DNA of 64,000 nucleotides from RBG-16-66-20 sp035308765 (lineage in GTDB: Bacteria; Pseudomonadota; Gammaproteobacteria; Burkholderiales; SG8-39): contig DATGGA010000025.1 in assembly GCA_035308765.1 (NCBI GenBank), positions 6,775-70,774 on the forward strand, read 5' to 3'. The translations under genes and the position numbers were made by a program. The notes beneath the pieces were generated by a model, which worked only from the letters and a program-made list of their open reading frames with translations, had not been told where the DNA came from and did no database searches. Of the stretch, positions 1-8,360 are shown piece after piece. Each line of letters opens with the position of its first letter. Position 1 is the stretch's first letter.

Positions 1-407
1 AGGAGCGCTAGGTGCAAGCCACTCGGATCGAGCGTCCGGATCACTTGGTCCGCGGTTTCACTAGCGTCGCCGGGAAAGACCCTCACATTGGCCCCTAGCT
101 TTGCTAGCCTGGTACGTACGGCCTCCGCATAGCCTGAATTAGCATCACCAAGCAGGAACTCCGTGAATTGATCACCGTGACGCCCGCCTGCCTCCCACGC
201 AACTAAGGGACTACCATCAACGACTTGGGCGGTCTCCCGGATTCGCGTCCGGCCAGCGCCGCAGTACAGGTCAATGTAAGTCCGGTGAGCAAACTTCCTG
301 CGCGCGCCGTGCGCACTATCAACGTACTTGCGCAGACGCTCATGTTTGTCGAGTGTCCAAGCTCCCGCCTCGCCCATCGGCAGTCCGTCTGCATCGACTA
401 AATCCAT
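1..407 (-). CDS. tcmP: Three-Cys-motif partner protein TcmP, partial
   Basis: The gene starts at ATG 407, with GGAGG just upstream, and runs off the left edge. About 135 N-terminal residues are visible. The opening resembles TcmP proteins: a basic helical stretch (DKHERLRKYV), then a YIDLYCGAGRTRI segment that looks like the first glycine-rich loop of a Rossmann methyltransferase-like fold, and later a GDAN motif. TcmP proteins are of uncertain function and are found mostly in accessory, restriction or phage-like contexts, often beside a DUF5131 (radical SAM-like) partner. That partner, if present, lies outside the window. The neighbouring gene at 525 looks like a restriction-enzyme remnant, which fits an accessory region. 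The family call rests on motif recognition only and the three cysteines cannot all be seen in this fragment. Confidence 0.7.
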   Translation of the reverse strand, partial: MDLVDADGLPMGEAGAWTLDKHERLRKYVDSAHGARRKFAHRTYIDLYCGAGRTRIRETAQVVDGSPLVAWEAGGRHGDQFTEFLLGDANSGYAEAVRTRLAKLGANVRVFPGDASETADQVIRTLDPSGLHLAL

Positions 408-524
408 TCGGCCTCCGTGGATGTGTTTATATACAGTATAGCGCCTTAACGCGCCAGCCTGTGTCTAGCTGACATACAGTCGCGCTGTTGCGCACCGGAC
501 CAATCGTCGGCACATTGACGACCT

Positions 525-929
525 GTGAGCCAGCTTCTTATCCAGCAGTACCTCAACCAGCTCTCGACGCTGAAGAAAGTCTCGGGCTCGACGCGCGAAA
601 GCGTAGTGCGCGAGGCGTTCAAGGACCTCCTTAAGGGCTGGGGCCGTTCGCATGACCTGACCTTTGTTCCCGAGTACGAGATCGAAACCAGGACTAGGGA
701 GCGGCGCTACGTTGACGGCGCCCTGCTCTACGAATTGCGTGTCCCGTTTGGCTACTGGGAGGCAAAGGACGAGAAGGACGATCTTGAAGCCGAAATCGCA
801 TACAAATTCAAGCGCGGCTACCGATTAGCGGATTACAAGAAGAAGGTGATCGCTCTGCTCGCACGCGTAACGACGGTATCGGTCGAAACGCAGCGGATTG
901 TGGAGGCAATGAAGAAGGCGCCGTGCTGA
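525..929 (+). pseudogene. Internally deleted restriction endonuclease/methyltransferase remnant (type ISP-like)
   Basis: This is a 134-codon reading frame starting at GTG 525. Residues 1-99 look like the N-terminal nuclease domain of large single-chain restriction-modification enzymes (type ISP/LlaBIII-like): a helical start, FVPEYEIETRTRERRYVDGALL, then WEAKDEKDDLEAEI, giving the D...ExK pattern of PD-(D/E)XK nucleases. Full enzymes of this kind exceed 800 residues with helicase, methyltransferase and specificity domains. Here, after KFKRGY (about nt 821), the frame passes directly into DYKKKVIALLARVTTVSVET, which resembles the extreme C-terminus of such enzymes as I recall them. The simplest reading is a large in-frame internal deletion that left both ends. 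It may be a dead remnant or a small expressed nuclease-like protein. The domain match is from memory and not from a search. Confidence 0.55.
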
Positions 930-1174
930 TTCTCGGGGGCCAATTCCGCAGCGATTTTATTGGCAGGAATGGCCGCTATTCATGCCAATAGAATTAGATT
1001 CTCCTTTAAATTCAAAAGACTATTCGTGCCAAAAGATTGGCGCGATTCCCGAAACACCCTCAAATCTCGATCTGTTCCGGCGGCACGACAACGAGATTGG
1101 GTATTTGGGGAAAACCCGGATTCCCGCCTGCGCGGAAACGACAATCTAATTCCGGGGGAACGGCAAAGTACCAC
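930..1174. other. Intergenic region downstream of the restriction remnant
   Basis: About 245 bases separate two genes that converge here. I see no convincing coding sequence. Small reading frames on both strands come from the inverted repeat at 1118-1143. The first part (940-1035) is AT-richer than the rest of the window. Confidence 0.6.
1118..1143. repeat. dRS3-like inverted repeat
   Basis: The sequence ggattcccgcctgcgcgg followed by aaacgaca is close to the widespread proteobacterial repeat whose core is ATTCCCGC-N-GCGGGAAT, known in Neisseria as dRS3. The right arm lacks one G, so the palindrome is imperfect. Its translation produces the familiar FPRRRES peptide on the minus strand, which explains spurious frames here. 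Confidence 0.55.
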
Positions 1175-1783
1175 CTACGCAACCGGCTTCTCCCCGGCGA
1201 ATTTCCGCACGCTCTCCATGTGCGCCTCGTGCACGTGCTTCAGGATCGCGGGCCATTCTCCGTCCGGCACCTGCACTTCATTGGGGTCGGTGCCGGGCGA
1301 GGTCTGGGCGACGTTGCCGTAGAGCGCGGGCCATCGCTGATCGTATCCGCGCGAATTGCCGGCGTCCCAGTCGATCGCTTTCGTCGCGATGGGGACGAGC
1401 CGCTCGCGCCTGAAGTACTGGGACTCGACCAACGTCTTGGACATGAGCTGCCGGAGCGCAAGCATCGCCGCCGTCTGCGCCGTCTTGTCGCGGCAACGCA
1501 GCGCGTCGTAGACGGCGCGAAGGCGGCCGACGTGGTACCAGAAGATCGCCTGCTCGGCATGATCCTCGACGAGCGTATTCGCCAGCGCGTACAGCACCGG
1601 TGGCAGCACCGCCGTGGGCCGGCCCAGCACTTCGCTGATGGCGAGCCGCCGGTCGCTGCCGTAGGCGGGAGCGAGCCGGCTCATTTTCTCGTTCGCCGGG
1701 CCCAGGTCGATCGTGGCGTAGACGCCGCGGAATTTGACCGAGGCGTCTTTTCCGGGCGCCAGCTGCGCGAACGCGCGCGGCAT
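1175..1783 (-). CDS. Probable exported protein of unknown function
   Basis: The frame encodes 202 residues from ATG 1783. I do not recognise the family. It is helical with many aromatic residues (QAIFWYHVGRLRAVYDALRC) and has no obvious catalytic motif. The reading frame stays open upstream of the ATG to a stop at 1832-1834. The 16 residues gained, ending in FVTFCATLAF, would join MPRAFAQ to form a good signal peptide cleaved after AFAQ. No ATG, GTG or TTG exists there, so the only way to make it would be a rare start such as ATT at 1828. The gene follows the MlrC-type peptidase gene on the same strand, so the two are probably cotranscribed. If exported it would act in the periplasm, but no function can be assigned. 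Confidence 0.6.
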   Translation of the reverse strand: MPRAFAQLAPGKDASVKFRGVYATIDLGPANEKMSRLAPAYGSDRRLAISEVLGRPTAVLPPVLYALANTLVEDHAEQAIFWYHVGRLRAVYDALRCRDKTAQTAAMLALRQLMSKTLVESQYFRRERLVPIATKAIDWDAGNSRGYDQRWPALYGNVAQTSPGTDPNEVQVPDGEWPAILKHVHEAHMESVRKFAGEKPVA

Positions 1784-1831
1784 GAAGGCCAGCGTGGCGC
1801 AAAAAGTGACGAAGCGGCGGCGGAGAATGGG

Positions 1832-3328
1832 CTAGCCCCGGTACGCGGGCCCGAGCGGCCGCATGCGGACACCCTTGCGCAGCCGGGTCCACTTGAATTC
1901 GGTCGGATCGGCGAGCGCCGGGCCGGGCGACTTCACCACCAGAACCTCTTTCGAAATCGGCTCGAAGTCGGCGCGGAAATGGACCGAGCTCTTGAGCGCG
2001 AGGATGCGGCTGCGGCGCGGCTCGACGCCGAGGTGGCGGAACATTTCCTGGTCGCCGGCCTGGCACTTGCGCGTGGCGAGCGCGACGCGCACGCCGGGGG
2101 CGGCCTTGCTTCGGAGCAGCGCCATGTTGCCCAACTGCATGCGGAAGCCCTTGAACATCGGCCCGGTGCAGGTGAACTTGCCGTCGCCGAGCTGTTCGAC
2201 CGTGAATTCGCCTTCGAGAGGGGAATCGCCGGGGATGTTCGAGCGTCCCCCCAATTTGAATATTGAAGTAAAACCCAAACCAATTTCGTGCGCCTTCCTG
2301 GCCGCCTCGCCGTCGATCAGCAGGCCGAGCACCGCGTCCTGCGCTTTCTGCTGGATCAGCGATTTCAGCAGCCCCGTGGTGTCGCCGTTGCCGCCTGCGC
2401 CGGGATTGTCCTGGGTGTCGGCCAGCACCACCGGCTTGCCGGGCTCGCCGCTGCTGCGCGCGCGCGCCACCGCCTCGTCTGGCAGGTGCAGGTCCATCGC
2501 GAAGTCTTTCTCGGCATCGGACACCAGGCCCCACAACCGATCCACCGCGGCAACGGTGTTTTTCTCGTCAGAACCGTAGCCGAACACCGCCATGCCGCAT
2601 TCCGGGAAATCGGCCATCGGAAATCCCGGCGTGAAGGAAAGGGTGACGTCCTGGTCGCGTCCCAGGTCTTCGTAGATCGTCCTGCAGGGATCGATGAAGG
2701 AGCACTGCGAAGGCAGGCCCGTCAGGTAGTCCAGGGCGCGCCAGTGCTTCGCCGGCGGCCTGCCGGCGCGGATCATGCGGTCGAGCAGAACGGCGGCGCG
2801 CGCGCCGGTGTCGGCCATGTCAATGTGCGGATAGGTGCGGTAGGCGACCAGCGCGTCGCAGCGCTCGAACATCGCGTGCGTGAAATTGCAGTGCAGGTCG
2901 AGGCTGGCGGCGACCGGCACGCGCGGCCCCACCAGCGCGCGCACGCGGCGCAGGATCTCGCCTTCGCCGTCGTCGTGCGCCTCGGTGACCATCGCCCCGT
3001 GCAGGTCCAGGTACACGCCGTCGACCGGCAGCGCTTTTTTCAACCGGGCAACGAGTTCCCCGACGATGCGCTCGAAAGCGTCGGTGGTGACCTGCGCCGA
3101 GGGGCTCGCCGCGCCCCAGGCGGTAGCCACGAGTTGGTGCCCCTGGGCGCGCAGCGCCTGGATCGCACCGGCAGCGGGAATGTTGGCGCCCTCCACCGCA
3201 CCGAAAACGGGCTCGCCGTACTGCACGCCGGGCCAGCCGCCGCCCGCCTCGAAGGCCGCGTAATCGGCCCTGGACGGCGCAAAAGTATTGGTCTCGTGCT
3301 GCATGCCTCCGATTGCTATACGCGCCAT
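1832..3328 (-). CDS. MlrC/M81-family metallopeptidase
   Basis: This 498-residue protein starts MARIAIGGMQHETNTF and matches the microcystinase C (MlrC, DUF1485/peptidase M81) family. MlrC itself degrades linearised microcystin. Most homologues are annotated only as M81 peptidases. Supporting segments are HETNTF at residues 11-16, DGVYLDLHGAMV near 105, ASLDLHCNFT near 140 and the C-terminal half with DTQDNPGAGGNGDTT near 310. His and Asp in the DLHG and DLH-N motifs are likely metal ligands. Length is normal for the family. A D-aminoacylase gene lies 48 bases upstream on the same strand, which supports a role in breaking down unusual or D-residue-containing peptides. The real substrate is unknown. 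Confidence 0.9.
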   Translation of the reverse strand: MARIAIGGMQHETNTFAPSRADYAAFEAGGGWPGVQYGEPVFGAVEGANIPAAGAIQALRAQGHQLVATAWGAASPSAQVTTDAFERIVGELVARLKKALPVDGVYLDLHGAMVTEAHDDGEGEILRRVRALVGPRVPVAASLDLHCNFTHAMFERCDALVAYRTYPHIDMADTGARAAVLLDRMIRAGRPPAKHWRALDYLTGLPSQCSFIDPCRTIYEDLGRDQDVTLSFTPGFPMADFPECGMAVFGYGSDEKNTVAAVDRLWGLVSDAEKDFAMDLHLPDEAVARARSSGEPGKPVVLADTQDNPGAGGNGDTTGLLKSLIQQKAQDAVLGLLIDGEAARKAHEIGLGFTSIFKLGGRSNIPGDSPLEGEFTVEQLGDGKFTCTGPMFKGFRMQLGNMALLRSKAAPGVRVALATRKCQAGDQEMFRHLGVEPRRSRILALKSSVHFRADFEPISKEVLVVKSPGPALADPTEFKWTRLRKGVRMRPLGPAYRG

Positions 3329-3376
3329 TTCTCAGGGCCTCAAATTTTTCAATTCGGAAAAAAACAAGGATACGCC

Positions 3377-4858
3377 CTATGCGCGGCGCAGAACGCGCCC
3401 GGCCCGCTGTCCCGTCGCGCGGCCGGCATCGACCGCCTTCACGCCATTCACGAACACGGCGCGGATGCCCTCCGGCGCCCGCTTCGGATCCTCGAAGGTG
3501 CCGCGGTCGATGACCGTCGCCGGGTCGAACAGCACTAGATCCGCGCAGGCGCCCTCCCGGATCAGGCCGCGGTCATGCAGGCCGAAGGTTGCCGCGGCGA
3601 AGCCGGTCATGCGGTAGACGGCTTCCTCCATCGAAAAAAGTTTCTCGTCGCGCGCGTAGCGCCCAAGCACGCGCGTGAAAGTGCCGTAAAGCCTCGGATG
3701 GGGTTTGCCCTCGATCGTGGGGATGCCGTCCGAGCCGATCATGGTGCTCGGGTGGCGCATCACCGTGCGCACGTCTTCCTCGCTCATCGCGTGCAGGATC
3801 ACCGTGACGCCCGAATCGGCCGCAAGCACGCGCTCGGCGGCCTGTTCGGCCGTGCAGCCCATATCCGCGCCGAGCTGCGCCAGCGAACGGCCCTCCCATT
3901 GCGGATGCGACGCAGTCGAGGCGATGACCACGTCCCCGGGCGCCAAGTCGCCGATCGCCCCGCGCAGCTTGCCGTCGCGGTAAACGGCCGAGAGGATGGT
4001 GCTGCCCGCGGTATACGGATACTGGTCCGCTTGCACCGGCTGGCCGCGCTGCTGCGCCGCCTCGATGAGTTTCAACGACTCGCGGACCAGGCCCCACGCG
4101 GTCCTGCCGGAAGCTTTGTGGTGCGAGATCTGCACCGGTACCCCGGCGCCAGCGCCGATCGCGAGCGCCTCGCGCACCGAATCGAGCAGGCCGGTGCTCT
4201 CGTCGCGCATGTGCGTCGCGTACAACGCGCCCGTGCCGCGCATCAGCGAAGCCAGCTCCACCAACTCGTCGGTCGCAGCGAAGCGGCCGGGGTCGTAGAT
4301 GAGGCCCGACGAAAGACCGAGCGCGCCCGCCTCCAGACCCTCGGCGAGGATCGCCTTCATCGCCGCCATTTCCGCCGGCGCGGGTGCGCGATTCTCCAGC
4401 CGCATCGCCGCGAGCCGCGCCGTGCCGTGACCCACCAGCACGCCGATGTTCACGCCCGGCGCATGCGCTTCCAGGCGCTGCATGTAACCCGCGTAGCCCT
4501 GCCATTCGGGCAGGCTCAGGTTCGGATGCAGTGTTTTCGCCATCACCGCGGCTGCGGCGTGCGGCGCGGCGCCAAAGCCGCAGTTGCCGACCACGCAGCT
4601 GGTGACGCCGCCCGCGAGCTTGAACGCCATGTCCGGGTACATGAGCGCGGCGAAATCGTCGTGCGTATGCACGTCGATGAAGCCCGGCGCGAGCGCGAGG
4701 CCGCGGCCATCGAGCGTGGTGCGGGCCGAAATCGGCGCAGCGCCGCCGCCGGCGCGCACTACGGCGATGCGCCCTTCCTCGATCGCCACGTCGGCCGTCA
4801 CCGGCGGCGCGCCGCTGCCGTCGTAAAGCGTGGCCTCGCGGATCACCAGTTCGTGCAT
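3377..4858 (-). CDS. N-acyl-D-amino-acid deacylase (D-aminoacylase family)
   Basis: The protein has 493 residues and belongs to the amidohydrolase superfamily, D-aminoacylase group, which hydrolyses N-acyl-D-amino acids to the free D-amino acid and a carboxylate. An N-terminal beta-sandwich part is followed by the metal-binding GFIDVHTHDDFA (about residues 60-71), the family's SCVVGNCGFG (about 87-96, with the metal-bridging Cys), a THMRDES strand near 215 and QISHHKASG near 245. SDGIPT near 373 holds the catalytic Asp, and the C-terminus returns to the small domain. It is divergent from the ABC binding-protein gene at 4934, with 75 bases between, and probably forms an operon with mlrC-like and the 1175 gene. 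Dihydroorotase-like or dipeptidase activity is possible but less likely. Confidence 0.9.
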   Translation of the reverse strand: MHELVIREATLYDGSGAPPVTADVAIEEGRIAVVRAGGGAAPISARTTLDGRGLALAPGFIDVHTHDDFAALMYPDMAFKLAGGVTSCVVGNCGFGAAPHAAAAVMAKTLHPNLSLPEWQGYAGYMQRLEAHAPGVNIGVLVGHGTARLAAMRLENRAPAPAEMAAMKAILAEGLEAGALGLSSGLIYDPGRFAATDELVELASLMRGTGALYATHMRDESTGLLDSVREALAIGAGAGVPVQISHHKASGRTAWGLVRESLKLIEAAQQRGQPVQADQYPYTAGSTILSAVYRDGKLRGAIGDLAPGDVVIASTASHPQWEGRSLAQLGADMGCTAEQAAERVLAADSGVTVILHAMSEEDVRTVMRHPSTMIGSDGIPTIEGKPHPRLYGTFTRVLGRYARDEKLFSMEEAVYRMTGFAAATFGLHDRGLIREGACADLVLFDPATVIDRGTFEDPKRAPEGIRAVFVNGVKAVDAGRATGQRAGRVLRRA

Positions 4859-4933
4859 GTTGATTTTCCTTTGCTTGCCGTATTCCGGCGCTTTGCGCTA
4901 TCTTGCACCGGTTCACCATCCAGAGGGGAAGCC

Positions 4934-6532
4934 ATGCTGACCAGACGCGCAATTGCCGGGGGCGTTGCCGGAGCCTTGACCGTGGCGGTGCTCGGGAGCG
5001 GGGGCGCCGCGCTGGCGCAGGACGACGCGAAGACTTTGCGCATCGTGCCGCACTCGAACCTCGCGATCCTGGACCCGATCTGGACCACCGCCTACATGAG
5101 CCGCAACCATGGCTACATGATCTACGACACGCTGTTCGGCACCGACGAGAAAAACCAGATCAAGCCGCAGATGGTGGAATCATGGACCGAAAGCCCCGAT
5201 CACCGGCTTTGGACTTTCAAGCTCCGCAAGGGCCTGGAATTCCACGACGGCAAGCCCGTCACCGGCGAAGACGTGGTCGCCTCGCTGCAGCGCTGGGGCA
5301 AGCGCGACGCGATGGGCTCCGCCCTCATGACCTTCGTCGAGCGCATGGATACGCCGACGCCCGACACTTTCCGCATCTTCCTGCGCGAGGCCTGCGGCTT
5401 CGTGCTGGAAGCGCTCGGCAAGCCTTCCTCCAATGTGCCGTTCATCATGCCCAAGCGCGTCGCGGAGACGGACCCCTTCAAGCAGATCGAGGATTACACG
5501 GGCTCGGGTCCCTACATCTTCAAGAAGGACGAGTTCAAGCCCGGCGACAAGGCGGTGTACGTCAAGAACACCAGGTACGTGCCGCGCAAGGAGGCGCCCT
5601 CGGGCACCACCGGCGGCAAGAACGTCTATATCGACCGCGTCGAATGGAACCTCGCGCTGCGCGACGGACAGGCGCAGTTCAACGCACTGCAGAAGGGCGA
5701 AGTCGACATCATCGAGGCGCTCGACTTCAATTTCTACGAGGCCGCCAAGAAGGACCCGAATGTCCAGCTGCCGAAGTACGCCACCGTCAACCTGCAGTAC
5801 ATGGCTCGCTTCAACCACCTGAACAAGCCCTTCGACAACGTCAAGGTGCGCCGGGCGGTTTTGGCGGCATTCAGCCAGCTGCCGTTCCTGCAGGCGCAGG
5901 TCGGCGTGAAGGAGCTCTATAACACCTGCCCGTCGATGTTCACCTGCGGCACGCCCTACGGCAGCGCCTACGGCAGCGATATCCAGTCCAAGTCGAACAT
6001 GAAAAAGGCGCAGGAGCTGCTCAAGGAGTCGGGCTACGACGGCACGCCGATCGTGCTGATGAAGCCCACCGACCTCGCGGCGATCCAGAAGCTGCCTGAC
6101 GTCGGGGCGCAGCTGCTGCGCCAGGCCGGCTTCAAGGTCGACCTGCAGGCGATGGACTGGCAGACGCTGGTCAGCCGGCGCGCGAAGAAGGACCCGATCG
6201 ACAAGGGCGGCTGGCACATGTTCATGACCGCCTGGCAGGGCCACGACATCTGGAACCCGATCGCCAACCCCACCTTCGATACGCGCGGCGTGGACTCGGG
6301 CTGGTTCGGCTGGGCCAAGGACGACAAGCTGCTCGAGCTGCGCGCGCGGTTCATGCGCGCCACCGACGACGCCACCAAGAAGAAGCTCGCCAACGAGATC
6401 CAGGCGCGCGCCTTCGAGATCGGCACCCACGTGCCGCTCGGCGAGTATTCGCAGCCGATGGCGGCGCGCAGGAACATCAGCGGCTTCTTCATCACCAACG
6501 GCAACATCTACTGGAACCTGAAAAAGAACTGA
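4934..6532 (+). CDS. ABC transporter substrate-binding protein, peptide family 5
   Basis: This 532-residue periplasmic binding protein is the receptor of the importer encoded by the next three genes. The start is ATG 4934, preceded by gaggggaa. The N-terminus MLTRRAIAGG plus a hydrophobic stretch ending GAALAQ is a signal peptide, Tat-like with RR. Family 5 (DppA/OppA) features include RPVTGEDVV-type SLQRWGKRDAMG near residue 120, the FHDGKPVTGEDV strand near 103, YTGSGPYIF near 190 and a C-terminal lobe with many aromatic residues. Such receptors bind di- or oligopeptides or other solutes. Ligand cannot be read from sequence. The D-aminoacylase and MlrC-like genes next door suggest modified or D-residue peptides. 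That is an inference from context. Confidence 0.92.
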   Translation: MLTRRAIAGGVAGALTVAVLGSGGAALAQDDAKTLRIVPHSNLAILDPIWTTAYMSRNHGYMIYDTLFGTDEKNQIKPQMVESWTESPDHRLWTFKLRKGLEFHDGKPVTGEDVVASLQRWGKRDAMGSALMTFVERMDTPTPDTFRIFLREACGFVLEALGKPSSNVPFIMPKRVAETDPFKQIEDYTGSGPYIFKKDEFKPGDKAVYVKNTRYVPRKEAPSGTTGGKNVYIDRVEWNLALRDGQAQFNALQKGEVDIIEALDFNFYEAAKKDPNVQLPKYATVNLQYMARFNHLNKPFDNVKVRRAVLAAFSQLPFLQAQVGVKELYNTCPSMFTCGTPYGSAYGSDIQSKSNMKKAQELLKESGYDGTPIVLMKPTDLAAIQKLPDVGAQLLRQAGFKVDLQAMDWQTLVSRRAKKDPIDKGGWHMFMTAWQGHDIWNPIANPTFDTRGVDSGWFGWAKDDKLLELRARFMRATDDATKKKLANEIQARAFEIGTHVPLGEYSQPMAARRNISGFFITNGNIYWNLKKN

Positions 6533-6559
6533 TCCGGTCGATCTGAGCCTGCCTTTCGT

Positions 6560-7501
6560 TTGTTTTCCTTCGTAGCGCGCAGGATCCTCGCCACCGTACC
6601 GGTCCTGCTGATCGTCGCGGTGCTGGTGTTCCTGCTGCTGCGGCTCACGCCGGGCGACCCGGCGGCGATCCTGGCGGGAGATGCCGCCAACACCGAGCAG
6701 ATCGCGCGCATCCGCGCCAGCCTCGGCCTCGACCGGCCGATCCTCGCGCAATTCGGCATCTGGTTCGGCAACCTGCTGCAGGGCGATCTCGGCGAGTCGT
6801 TCTACTACAAGACCAAAGTCGCGACGCTGATCGCCCAGCGGCTGGAACCCACGCTGTCGCTCGCCGCGCTCACCATCAGCATCGCGGTGCTGGTCGCGGT
6901 GCCGCTCGGCATCCTCGCCGCCTGGCGCTTCGGCGGCTGGCTCGACCGCGCCCTAATGGGCTTCTCGGTGCTCGGCTTCTCGGTGCCGGTGTTCGTGCTG
7001 GCCTACATCCTGATCTGGCTGGTGTCGTTGAAGCTCGGCTGGCTCCCCGTGCAGGGCTACCAGCGGCTCGCGGACGGTCCGGGGCCCTGGCTCTACCATC
7101 TCGCGCTGCCCTCGATCACGCTGTCGGTGCTCTACATCGCGCTGATCGCACGCGTGACGCGCGCTTCGGTCATGGACGCGCTCGGCGAAGACTACATCCG
7201 CACCGCGCGGGCCAAAGGTCTGCCGGAGGTCCGGGTGCTGGTGCGCCATGCGCTCGCGAATGCCGCGGTGCCGATCGTCACGGTGATCGGCATCGGGCTT
7301 GCGCTGCTGATTGGCGGCGTGGTGGTGACCGAATCGGTCTACGCCATTCCCGGCCTGGGGCGCCTGACGGTGGACGCTGTGCTGGCGCGCGATTTCCCCA
7401 CCGTGCAGGGGCTGATCCTGTTCTTTTCCTTCATCTACGTGCTGGTCAACCTGCTGGTGGACCTGTCCTACGTGTTCCTCGATCCGAGAATCCGCTATTA
7501 A
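6560..7501 (+). CDS. ABC transporter permease, DppB type
   Basis: The protein has 313 residues, six predicted membrane helices and the typical DppB/OppB start (FSFVARRILATVPVLLIV). The EAA coupling loop reads DYIRTARAKGLPEVRVLVRHALANA near residues 210-235, which docks to the ATPase. The start codon is TTG 6560, chosen because the homologous N-terminus begins exactly there and no ATG lies nearby. It follows the binding-protein gene by 27 bases and is presumably cotranscribed with it. Confidence 0.92.
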   Translation: MFSFVARRILATVPVLLIVAVLVFLLLRLTPGDPAAILAGDAANTEQIARIRASLGLDRPILAQFGIWFGNLLQGDLGESFYYKTKVATLIAQRLEPTLSLAALTISIAVLVAVPLGILAAWRFGGWLDRALMGFSVLGFSVPVFVLAYILIWLVSLKLGWLPVQGYQRLADGPGPWLYHLALPSITLSVLYIALIARVTRASVMDALGEDYIRTARAKGLPEVRVLVRHALANAAVPIVTVIGIGLALLIGGVVVTESVYAIPGLGRLTVDAVLARDFPTVQGLILFFSFIYVLVNLLVDLSYVFLDPRIRY

Positions 7502-7523
7502 AAAAATCCTCGGCAACTGGTCG

Positions 7524-8360
7524 GTGCGCATCGGCGCCGGCGTCATCGCCGCCATGGTGCTGGTGGCGATCGCCGCGCCCTGGCTGGGGACCGTGGACCC
7601 GTCGCTGTTCGACGCCGGCAGCCGCGACCTGCTGCCCGGAAAATCCGGTCAGATCACCACGCTGGAGGGCGAGACGCTCCAGCACACCTTCCTGATGGGC
7701 TCGGATTCCTACGGCCGCGACATCTACAGCCGGGTGATCTACGGCACGCGGGTATCACTGGTGGTCGGCATCGCCACTGCACTGCTCGCGCTGGCCGTGG
7801 GCATCGTCTGCGGCCTGAGCGCCGGCTACCTGCGCTGGCTGGACGGCATCCTGATGCGCTTCATGGACGGCATCATGGCGATCCCGGCGATCCTGGTCGC
7901 CATTGCGCTGGTGGCGCTCTGGCGCGGCAGCATCGTCACGGTGGTGGCCGCCATCGCCATTCCGGAAATTCCGCGCGTCACGCGCCTGGTCCGTTCGCTG
8001 GTGCTGACGATCCGCGAGGAGCCCTACGTCGAGGCGGCGATCGCGCTGGGCACGCCGACCTGGAAAATCCTGTTCGGCCATATCCTGCCCAACTGCGTCG
8101 CGCCGCTCCTCGTGCAGGGCACCTTCACCTGCGCCTTCGCGATCCTGGTCGAAGCGGTGCTGTCCTTCCTCGGCGTCGGGCTGCCGCCCGACATCCCGAC
8201 CTGGGGCAACATCATGGCCGAGGGCCGCGCGCAATTCGTTTCCTTCCCGCACAACGTGTTCTTCCCCGGGATTTTCCTCGCGGTCACGGTGCTGGCGGTC
8301 AATATGCTGGGCGACGGGCTGCGCGATACGCTCGACCCGAAGATGGCGAAGCGCATATGA
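7524..8360 (+). CDS. ABC transporter permease, DppC type
   Basis: This 278-residue inner-membrane permease pairs with the DppB-type protein to form the translocation channel. After a first helix (IGAGVIAAMVLVAIAAPWLG) comes the conserved GSDSYGRDIYSRVIYGTRVSL segment near residues 51-72 and the EAA loop EEPYVEAAIALGTPTWKILFGHILPN near 165-190. The start given is GTG 7524. The reading frame is open for nine more codons to an ATT that touches the stop of the preceding gene (7497), so a slightly longer N-terminus (IKKILGNWS) is conceivable. The stop overlaps the ATPase start by four bases (ATGA at 8357). Confidence 0.9.
   Translation: MRIGAGVIAAMVLVAIAAPWLGTVDPSLFDAGSRDLLPGKSGQITTLEGETLQHTFLMGSDSYGRDIYSRVIYGTRVSLVVGIATALLALAVGIVCGLSAGYLRWLDGILMRFMDGIMAIPAILVAIALVALWRGSIVTVVAAIAIPEIPRVTRLVRSLVLTIREEPYVEAAIALGTPTWKILFGHILPNCVAPLLVQGTFTCAFAILVEAVLSFLGVGLPPDIPTWGNIMAEGRAQFVSFPHNVFFPGIFLAVTVLAVNMLGDGLRDTLDPKMAKRI

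Noticed and set aside
1037..2266. 409-codon plus-strand frame opposite the MlrC-like and unknown genes
   Set aside because: It is the antisense shadow of two minus-strand genes, has a biased Arg/Ala/Gly-rich composition and no recognisable domain.
3575..4933. In-frame upstream extension of the ABC binding-protein gene
   Set aside because: It runs antisense through the D-aminoacylase gene. The signal peptide and SD place the start at 4934.
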